Part shown: in pieces, positions 1-4,774 of the stretch
How positions within the stretch are numbered: position 1 is the first letter of the stretch
Layout: the number at the start of each line of letters is the position of its first letter
NCBI GenBank assembly: GCA_030630165.1
Contig: DAOVNN010000198.1
Coordinates: 1-5,572, forward strand
Reading direction: 5' to 3'
Source of the DNA: Candidatus Krumholzibacteriota bacterium
GTDB lineage: Bacteria > Krumholzibacteriota > Krumholzibacteriia > Krumholzibacteriales > Krumholzibacteriaceae
DNA length: 5,572 nt
Translations under genes and position numbers: made by a program
Notes under the pieces: model-generated
The model's input: the letters and a program-made list of their open reading frames with translations, nothing else
The model's database searches: none
Told to the model about the DNA's origin: nothing

Positions 1-402
1 GAACTCTACGTCCACTCGGGCAAGAAGCTCGACGCCGACTGGCAGCAGTGGGAGTTCAGCCTCAAGCGCAGCCCGATTTACTGGGCCCATCAGAGCAAGA
101 CCGCCGTGCTGATCATCGGCGGAGCGGCCGATTCGAGGGTCCATCCCTCCCAGTCCCTCGAGTTCCACAGGCGCCTGAAGATGAACGACCACCCGGCCGT
201 GCGTCTCGTCCAGTATCCCGGCGGGGGACACGGAAACAGGAAACAGCCAGGCCGGATAGACGTATTATATAGACACATGCAGTGGTACGACTGGTATGTC
301 AGAGACAAGAATCCTCTCGACGGCCCGATGCCTCCTCTCTTGATTCATGAGAGCTACGGCCTCGAACTGGAGGAGGAAAAGGAAGAAGAGGGAACTGAGT
401 AG
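1..402 (+). CDS. S9 family (prolyl oligopeptidase-type) serine peptidase, C-terminal end only
   Basis: Only the last 133 residues are in the window; the gene runs in from the left with no start visible. The reading frame is open from base 1 to TAG at 400-402. What is seen is the end of an alpha/beta-hydrolase fold: a strand (TAVLIIGGAADSRVHPSQS, visible residues 34-52) carrying the probable catalytic Asp44, then LVQYPGGGHGNR (residues 69-80) with the probable catalytic His77. The Asp-x-Arg-Val-x-Pro-x-Gln-Ser and Gly-His-Gly-Asn-Arg context is typical of S9 peptidases (acylaminoacyl-peptidase/DPP-IV-like). The nucleophile Ser and beta-propeller would lie upstream and cannot be checked. The extreme C terminus is a very acidic tail (Glu-rich, residues 121-133), unusual but easily a lineage trait. 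The next gene starts 21 bp downstream, so the two are probably co-transcribed. Many relatives are secreted or periplasmic and degrade peptides; location is not decidable here. Confidence 0.88.
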   Translation, partial: ELYVHSGKKLDADWQQWEFSLKRSPIYWAHQSKTAVLIIGGAADSRVHPSQSLEFHRRLKMNDHPAVRLVQYPGGGHGNRKQPGRIDVLYRHMQWYDWYVRDKNPLDGPMPPLLIHESYGLELEEEKEEEGTE

Positions 403-423
403 CACACGAAAGCGAGGTGCGTT

Positions 424-1644
424 ATGGACCGTGACAGGAAGGAAATATCGAGGAGATCGTTTCTCGGCCGCGGAATGGCCGGCATTGTCGGGGCGGGAAT
501 AGGGATCGCAGGCGCCGACAAGGTCCTCGGCTCTCCTCTGATGCAGGAGGGCAAGGAAGCGGCAAAGCCGCAGATCCTCGAATACAGGCCTCTCGGCTCG
601 ACCGGCTGGAAGGTCTCCGACATCTCTTTCGGTAACGCAAGGATGCAGGAACCCGGCCAGCTGGAGTACGCTATAGAACGCGGGATCAACTATGTCGACA
701 CCGCGCGGCAGTACTTCGACATGGAGGTCGTCGTCGGAAAGATCTTCCCCGCCAAGCGCGACAAACTCTATGTGACAACGAAGCTCGAGCCCGAGCTGTT
801 TACAGCCGAGACGACTGTCAAGCAGATCACAACTGCGCTCGAGGAAAGCCTGGGGCGCCTCAACACCGACCACGTCGACTGCTGCCTGATACATTCAGTC
901 GGCGACCCGAACCTCGGCGGTCTTGAGAGGATCCAGAACCCGGCGATACCCGAGGCATTCGAGAAAGCGAAAAAGGCCGGCAAGATCCTGGGGTGGGGCG
1001 CGAGCTCACACGGACCGAAGATGATCGAGGAATTCAACTGGCTTCTCGACAACACCGATCTCGACATGATCATGCCCGGAATGAACTTTCTCACGAAGGG
1101 GCTCGAGCCCGTTCTGACAAAGGCGAAGAAGAAGGGCGTAGCTGTCGTGGCGATGAAGAGTCTCTCCGCAGCGAGAAAGATCGACTATTCAGAGTACATG
1201 AAGGATGGCCGCACGGCGAGGCAGGCACTGACGAAATGGATGCTCGCGCAGCCGAACATCGACACGATCTGCATCTCCATGGGTACGATCGAGGACATCG
1301 ACGAGCTCGTAGCTGTATCAGGCAGAACTGATATGTCGATGAAGGAAAGGAATGTCCTCGAGGGATACTGCGGGTTGCTCGGAAGCGACTACTGCAGGCC
1401 GGGATGTGACGGATGCTTCGACTCCTGTCCGAAGGACGTCCCCGTACATGACATCCTCAGGTACAGGCTCTACTTCAATAACTACGGCAGGGAAAAGTAC
1501 GCGATGAGCAGGTACGCAAAACTACCTGAGTCGCGTCAGGCAGGACAGTGCGCTTCATGCGCAGGACTCTGCACTTCGAGTTGCCCGTACGGTATCGACA
1601 TCAGGTCGAAACTCATCAGGGCTCACGACGAACTGGCCGTCTGA
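424..1644 (+). CDS. Tat-exported aldo/keto reductase with C-terminal iron-sulfur cysteine clusters
   Basis: The 406-residue protein has three parts. Residues 8-14 (ISRRSFL) followed by a Gly/Ala-rich hydrophobic stretch (17-31) form a twin-arginine signal, so the enzyme is probably exported folded with cofactors. Residues about 52-300 are an aldo/keto reductase barrel, with the expected catalytic tetrad visible as Asp92 (NYVDTA), Tyr97, Lys120 (VTTKL) and His157 (LIHS); this family reduces carbonyls with NAD(P)H. Residues 316-390 hold two Cys groups: C324-x3-C328-x2-C331-x3-C335-P and C376-x2-C379-x3-C383-x3-C387-P, plus Cys316. This layout resembles the ferredoxin-like tail of the COG1453 oxidoreductases and suggests one or two [4Fe-4S] clusters, although neither group has the textbook C-x2-C-x2-C-x3-C spacing. 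GAGGTG at 414-419 is a good ribosome binding site for the ATG. The substrate is unknown. The gene sits between the S9 peptidase and a lipoprotein gene with short gaps, so an operon is likely. Confidence 0.9.
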   Translation: MDRDRKEISRRSFLGRGMAGIVGAGIGIAGADKVLGSPLMQEGKEAAKPQILEYRPLGSTGWKVSDISFGNARMQEPGQLEYAIERGINYVDTARQYFDMEVVVGKIFPAKRDKLYVTTKLEPELFTAETTVKQITTALEESLGRLNTDHVDCCLIHSVGDPNLGGLERIQNPAIPEAFEKAKKAGKILGWGASSHGPKMIEEFNWLLDNTDLDMIMPGMNFLTKGLEPVLTKAKKKGVAVVAMKSLSAARKIDYSEYMKDGRTARQALTKWMLAQPNIDTICISMGTIEDIDELVAVSGRTDMSMKERNVLEGYCGLLGSDYCRPGCDGCFDSCPKDVPVHDILRYRLYFNNYGREKYAMSRYAKLPESRQAGQCASCAGLCTSSCPYGIDIRSKLIRAHDELAV

Positions 1645-1663
1645 CAAGAGGGAGAGTAACGAA

Positions 1664-2440
1664 ATGAGGATATCAGGAATGAAAACATCACTGACCCTGC
1701 TGGCCATATGCTGCCTGGCGGCATCGGTCATACAGCTCTCCAGCTGCGGCGGACCGCTCGATGCCGAGGGAATGATGAAGAGATCGGTTAAGGCCCTCGG
1801 TGGCATCGAGAGGGCCACAGGCTGGAAGACCTCGGTGAGCACGGGCCTGATGACCACGAACTGGCCCGGCTGGGGAGACCTGAGAGCCGACTGCACCTAT
1901 TTCATCCAGAAGCCGGACATGATGGTCCTCGACCAGGACTACAGCGTCTACGACCATCCGTTCTTCTTCAGGTACACCTACAACGCCGGCGAAGCATGGG
2001 TCATGATCAATCTCGGCGTCAGGCAGAACGCTCGATACACGACAATGCTCGAGAAGGGCCTCAGGACCGTCGACGGGATCGCGTACTATCTCGAGCATTC
2101 CGACACGCTTTACATCGTGACGGAGGTCGAGCCCGACACACTGCTCACCGATGTAGCATTCACGAGGGTCGCAGCCATCGAGGGTGCTGACACGGTATTC
2201 TTCGACCTGGACAATGAGACCTGGCTGCCTGTACGCGCAATCGACAGGGGCGATCAGGGCGGATGGAATCACAACTTCTATGACGACTACCGCCCGGTCA
2301 ACGGGTACATGGTCCCCTTCCATGAGACGACGTACGTCAACGGGGCAAAAAACCGTGAGATGACCTGGAAGACGATCGAGTTCGATATCGATATCGACAT
2401 GGCCGAATTCGAAAAGAACAGGCCGAAAGCGTCCGAATAG
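1664..2440 (+). CDS. outer-membrane-type lipoprotein with LolA/LppX-like fold (putative)
   Basis: The 258-residue product has a lipoprotein signal: basic residues at 2 and 7, a hydrophobic core (about 10-23), and lipobox Leu25-Ser26-Ser27-Cys28 followed by Gly-Gly. There is no Asp at +2, so outer-membrane sorting is plausible. GGGAG in the stretch 1648-1656 lies about 8 bp before the ATG and supports this start; Met6 is a weaker alternative. After the signal come a helix with a GG turn (MMKRSVKALGGIERATGW, residues 37-54), alternating beta-strand-like segments, and a C-terminal run with Asn-Gly and Pro motifs (VNGYMVPFHETTYVNG) ending in WKTIEFDIDIDMAEF. This layout is typical of the half-barrel LolA/LppX/outer-membrane lipoprotein-sorting superfamily, whose members bind lipids or act in envelope assembly. 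That assignment rests on pattern only; no catalytic residue is expected. It begins 19 bp after the reductase stop, is the last gene of the unit, and is followed by a strong terminator. Confidence 0.75.
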   Translation: MRISGMKTSLTLLAICCLAASVIQLSSCGGPLDAEGMMKRSVKALGGIERATGWKTSVSTGLMTTNWPGWGDLRADCTYFIQKPDMMVLDQDYSVYDHPFFFRYTYNAGEAWVMINLGVRQNARYTTMLEKGLRTVDGIAYYLEHSDTLYIVTEVEPDTLLTDVAFTRVAAIEGADTVFFDLDNETWLPVRAIDRGDQGGWNHNFYDDYRPVNGYMVPFHETTYVNGAKNREMTWKTIEFDIDIDMAEFEKNRPKASE

Positions 2441-2486
2441 AAACGTTTTCAGCCATTCTCAAAATGCAGGACGAATAGACAATGAG

Positions 2487-2535
2487 CGGGCCGGAGAGGC
2501 GTTTTACAACGCCCTTCCGGCCCGTTTTATTTATA
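2487..2535 (+). terminator. Rho-independent terminator closing the peptidase-reductase-lipoprotein unit
   Basis: Two 17-nt arms, 2487-2503 and 2508-2524, pair around the loop TTAC with a single A-C mismatch and one G-T wobble. The outer nine pairs are G+C-rich. The right arm runs straight into TTTTATTTATATT, a good plus-strand uridine tract. The left flank does not give a U tract on the minus strand, so termination should be one-way. It lies 46 bp after the lipoprotein stop codon. Confidence 0.93.
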
Positions 2536-2647
2536 TTGTTTCCAAGCACTTATCCTCTTCTACCCGATAACAGGGACCCTGAGGTTGATTGTCATAAATC
2601 TTGCAAAGTCCCTGGAGCAAAGCGATTCATTATTATGGGGGACCGGA

Positions 2648-2653
2648 AAGGAG
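2648..2653 (+). promoter_or_regulatory. ribosome binding site AAGGAG selecting a TTG start
   Basis: AAGGAG is separated by 8 bases from TTG at 2662-2664, which is ideal Shine-Dalgarno spacing. The nearest upstream in-frame ATG, at 2635, has only GGAG about 17 bases before it. The site therefore favours initiation at TTG for the small downstream gene. Confidence 0.6.
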
Positions 2654-2661
2654 CGACCGAG

Positions 2662-2832
2662 TTGAAGAAGAAAGCAAACAACCACAGGTCAAAGCATAAG
2701 GAAAGACATATACACGAAGGCCTCAGAGTCAAGAAAGACAGAAGCCTCATAGAAAAGAAAACGAGCAAGTACGGAGTTTCCACGCTTCTCGAGGAAGATA
2801 TCTCGCCGCTGGTGGAAGAAGAAGAAGAATAG
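2662..2832 (+). CDS. small highly charged protein of unknown function
   Basis: With the TTG start at 2662 the product is 56 residues. It is strongly two-sided. Residues 1-40 are basic and His/Lys/Arg-rich (KKKANNHRSKHKERHIHEG), which suggests binding to nucleic acid or ribosomes. A short linker (SKYGVSTLLEED) leads to a tail of five consecutive Glu. There is no signal peptide, no membrane segment and no Cys. I do not recognise the family. An alternative ATG at 2635 would add nine residues (MGDRKGATE) but lacks a well-placed ribosome binding site. A still longer reading frame back to 2482 runs through the terminator and is implausible. The frame is short, so coding status rests on the ribosome binding site, the strong charge pattern and the placement between a terminator and a convergent gene. 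Its stop lies 18 bp from the stop of the protease gene on the other strand. Confidence 0.6.
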   Translation: MKKKANNHRSKHKERHIHEGLRVKKDRSLIEKKTSKYGVSTLLEEDISPLVEEEEE

Positions 2833-2850
2833 ACAGGGATCCCTCGGGAT

Positions 2851-3984
2851 CTACCTCCTAGGCTGTACAGACGACATCACGTCGAGAAGTGCCGAATAGT
2901 CTCTACGCGTCACGACGCCGACCAGAAGCCCATCCGGTCCGGCTACAGGTATTATGTCGCGCCCCTGCTGCATCAATGGCACAAAGAGCACCCAGGCTGG
3001 ATCTTCGGGTTTCGCCAGGGAAGATGCCGGAACCTTTCTCATTATCTCGCCAGTCCTGATGCCGGCACGCGAACCACTGTCGATCTCCTTTACGTCATCC
3101 AGATACACGATCCCTGTCAGGATCCCGTGGACCGTGACAGGCATGCTGTACAGGTGATAACGAAGAAAGAAATGCCTGATAAGACTCTCGAGATCGGTCG
3201 ACGGATCTACTGCCGGGAAATCAGTCCGCATTATCTCTTCGACCTTCAGTTCTCCCAGTGATTTCTTCCATACGACCTGCCTGTAGCTCCTTACCGCTGC
3301 CTGCCTGAGGAACAGCCCGATAAAGACCATCCAGATCCCGCTGACGACATTATCGTACACCAGAAAGCTGAATGCCCCTCCCGCCACAAGGATATATGAA
3401 AAGACCTTCCCCACTCCCGCGGCGATCCGTGTCGCGTGCCTGATATCTCCGGTCCTCTTCCAGATGATCGCCCTCAGTATCCGTCCCCCGTCGAGCGGAA
3501 ACCCCGGAACCATGTTGAATATGAATATCCCGATGTTTATAGCGCCCACCGTGCCGAGAAGTATCGACAAAAAAGGCACGCTCCCCGTCAGAAACGCCAG
3601 CCCGAACAAGACCCCGACCAGGACGAGGGTCATCAGCGGGCCTGCCGCCGCCATCCTCAGCTCGAGCGACGGCTCTTCGACCTCGTGCCCCATCTGAGCG
3701 ACACCGCCAAACATGAACAGCGTTATCCGCCGAATAGGCAGGCCGCCCCTTGAAGCGACGATCGCGTGGCTGAACTCATGGATGAGTATAGACAGGAAGA
3801 GCAGCAGGGCGGTGAGCAGCGAGAGTATCCACATCGTTACGGGTGCAAAGAGGCCGGGGTACGATTCAGGATAGAATCCGGATCCGAACGACCACGTCAC
3901 GAGAGCAAGCACGAAGAGCCATGAGATATTGATCTCGACAGGGATTCCCAGGAGTGTGAAAAGTCTGAGGTTTCTCTTGAACAT
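2851..3984 (-). CDS. site-2 protease family (M50) intramembrane metalloprotease with two CBS domains
   Basis: The 377-residue protein is an integral membrane zinc protease of the site-2 protease family, which cuts substrates within the membrane, often during envelope signalling. Visible motifs are His69-Glu70-Phe-Ser-His73 (HExxH, two zinc ligands plus the catalytic Glu) inside a hydrophobic helix, and Asn157-x2-Pro160-x2-Pro163-Leu-Asp165-Gly-Gly, which carries the third zinc ligand Asp. About six membrane segments are seen near residues 18-33, 49-68, 113-132, 137-159, 192-209 and 213-226. Residues about 248-305 and 311-370 look like a pair of CBS domains, which usually bind adenosyl ligands; the layout matches the CBS-bearing branch known from Methanocaldococcus S2P. 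I chose ATG at 3984: the family's usual N terminus (FTLLGIPVEINISWL) begins right after it, while an upstream start at 4104 would overlap the panD-like gene by about 100 bp and add non-family sequence. Only a weak GGGA precedes the ATG. The gene begins 16 bp after the panD-like stop, so it is probably co-transcribed. The substrate is unknown. Confidence 0.92.
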   Translation of the reverse strand: MFKRNLRLFTLLGIPVEINISWLFVLALVTWSFGSGFYPESYPGLFAPVTMWILSLLTALLLFLSILIHEFSHAIVASRGGLPIRRITLFMFGGVAQMGHEVEEPSLELRMAAAGPLMTLVLVGVLFGLAFLTGSVPFLSILLGTVGAINIGIFIFNMVPGFPLDGGRILRAIIWKRTGDIRHATRIAAGVGKVFSYILVAGGAFSFLVYDNVVSGIWMVFIGLFLRQAAVRSYRQVVWKKSLGELKVEEIMRTDFPAVDPSTDLESLIRHFFLRYHLYSMPVTVHGILTGIVYLDDVKEIDSGSRAGIRTGEIMRKVPASSLAKPEDPAWVLFVPLMQQGRDIIPVAGPDGLLVGVVTRRDYSALLDVMSSVQPRR

Positions 3985-4000
3985 CGATCGTCCCGGCGGG

Positions 4001-4348
4001 TCAGTCTGCGTATCCCCTGAAACCGTTCTTTGTGTCGACCTCGATGAGGACAGGCCGCGCTTCACTGGAGGACCAGCTGTAGGCCATGATATCGATCTCG
4101 TCACCCTCGTTGATGAGATGGGCCGCGGCGCCGTTCATCCCTATCACACCGCTCCCCCTCTCTCCCTTGATGACGTAGGTCTGGAGCCTGTGGCCGTTGG
4201 TGCGGTCAACGACATGCACATTCTCATGTTCGCTCAGGTTGGCCCTGTCGATCAGGTCCTCGTCGATCGTGATACTGCCTACGTAACGCAGATCGGCCTG
4301 CGTCACAGTGACCCTGAGAATCATCGATTTGAGCAGAAGGCGTTTCAT
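4001..4348 (-). CDS. panD: aspartate 1-decarboxylase-like protein (pyruvoyl enzyme), stand-alone copy
   Basis: The 115-residue product (E. coli PanD has 126) aligns to PanD without gaps over most of its length. PanD makes beta-alanine from L-aspartate in pantothenate synthesis. The proenzyme cuts itself between Gly24 and Ser25, and Ser25 becomes the pyruvoyl group. Here Gly24-Ser25 is kept (RYVGSITID), as are Arg54 and Thr57-Tyr58 (TNGHRLQTY), and Asn72-Gly-Ala-Ala-Ala-His (residues 72-77), so self-processing should still be possible. The unusual points are Met9 and Leu11, where E. coli PanD has Lys and His that line the substrate pocket, and Ile26 in place of Cys/Thr/Ser-type residues. Activity on aspartate is therefore uncertain; it may act on another substrate or need a partner. 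No Shine-Dalgarno sequence precedes the ATG, but a promoter-like element ends 7 bases upstream. The gene lies between a ligase fused to a second PanD-like domain (60 bp upstream) and a site-2 protease (16 bp downstream). Confidence 0.85.
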   Translation of the reverse strand: MKRLLLKSMILRVTVTQADLRYVGSITIDEDLIDRANLSEHENVHVVDRTNGHRLQTYVIKGERGSGVIGMNGAAAHLINEGDEIDIMAYSWSSSEARPVLIEVDTKNGFRGYAD

Positions 4349-4384
4349 GTTTCTGAATATAGTATAAACCCGCCAGAATGAAAA
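4349..4384 (-). promoter_or_regulatory. candidate sigma-70-type promoter for the panD-like gene, near-leaderless
   Basis: Read on the minus strand, TTTTCA (plus 4379-4384) and TATATT (plus 4356-4361) are separated by exactly 17 bases and match the -35 and -10 consensus at 4/6 and 5/6. Only seven bases (CAGAAAC) separate the -10 hexamer from the ATG, so transcription would begin at or within a base or two of the start codon. The lack of any Shine-Dalgarno sequence agrees with a leaderless mRNA. This is a pattern match only. Confidence 0.45.
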
Positions 4385-4429
4385 GCCGATTCGGGATCAG
4401 GATGCCGCTCAGATCCTGTCTCCGGCTTT
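4379..4429 (-). terminator. hairpin at the 3' end of the ligase-PanD fusion gene (possible weak terminator)
   Basis: On the minus strand AAAGCCG (plus 4423-4429) can pair with CGGCTTT (plus 4382-4388), enclosing an inner stem CAGGAT/ATCCTG (plus 4412-4417 and 4398-4403). The structure spans the fusion gene's stop codon and is followed by TTTTCATT. The internal loop is lopsided and the T run is short and partly inside the stem, so termination would be partial at best. Confidence 0.3.
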
Positions 4430-4774
4430 CTCCGTGAGGTACCTGACGAACCTGTTCTCCTCGTCAACGAGGATATTGCTGAAATCACCCGATTCCCCGG
4501 TCGACCAGGTAAAGGCCATGATGCTTATCTCGTCACCCGGACGACAGAGCCTCGACACTGCCCCGCAGGCGACGATATCTCCGCTCCCGCTCTCAGCCTC
4601 GAAGGCGAAGGTCTCGAGTCTCGCTCCGCTTGTGGCGTTGACGATGAGGACCTTCTCGAAAGGAGCGACATTGCCAAGCTCCAGCAGCTTCGTGTCGATC
4701 CGCAGGCAGTCGTTCTTTTCCGGCGCATCGCCGCTGATATGAGCCTTGTGGATCTTCGATTTGATGACGAGTCG
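4409..4774 (-). other. PanD-like domain at the C terminus of the ligase, processing site lost
   Basis: This part of the fusion gene encodes about 121 residues that align without gaps to the neighbouring stand-alone PanD-like protein from PanD position 3 to about 98. Shared points include RL-x2-KS (3-8), Ile28-Asp29, Arg54-Leu-x-Thr57, Gly65-Ser-Gly, Gly73-Ala74, GDEI-x-IMA (82-89) and a closing VD-x2-N. Using E. coli numbering, Lys9 and His11 are kept. The Gly24-Ser25 cleavage pair is Asp-Cys, Tyr58 is Phe, Asn72 is Cys and His77 is Arg. It should not form a pyruvoyl group by the usual Ser route; whether Cys25 could replace Ser is unknown. It follows the ligase A10 motif (PLSPAGKAKFI) with almost no linker, and no start codon in frame near the junction suggests a hidden separate gene. 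Likely roles are structural partner, regulator or substrate channel. Confidence 0.78.

Noticed and set aside
265..894. Long minus-strand frame of 209 residues
   Set aside because: It overlaps the S9 peptidase and the well-supported reductase gene on the opposite strand, and its sequence shows no domain or motif. It is a by-product of G+C-rich codon use.
1688..2323. Long minus-strand frame of 211 residues opposite the lipoprotein gene
   Set aside because: It lies fully antisense to a gene with a clear lipobox and ribosome binding site, and its translation has no recognisable fold signature.
2385..2400. Short repeat and palindrome of GATATC/ATCGAT units
   Set aside because: It is explained by codons for the alternating Asp-Ile segment (FDIDIDM) at the end of the lipoprotein.
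2601..2636. Possible promoter for the small gene (TTGCAA and TATTAT)
   Set aside because: The two hexamers are 24 bases apart, and no acceptable -35 lies 16-18 bases before TATTAT. A promoter is expected between the terminator and the gene, but I cannot place it.
2482..2661. Upstream extension of the small gene to an ATG at 2482
   Set aside because: The extension would translate straight through the intrinsic terminator hairpin and its T tract, has no ribosome binding site, and its residues do not resemble the charged body of the small protein.
2833..2862. Short inverted repeat GATCC-CTCG-GGATC between the convergent stops
   Set aside because: There are only five pairs and no uridine run on the plus strand. 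The pyrimidine-rich stretch on the minus strand comes from the Glu codons of the small gene, so it does not make a convincing bidirectional terminator.
3985..4104. Longer protease N terminus starting at 4104
   Set aside because: It overlaps the panD-like reading frame by about 100 bp, and the added Ser/Arg/Pro-rich residues do not look like the membrane protein that begins at 3984.
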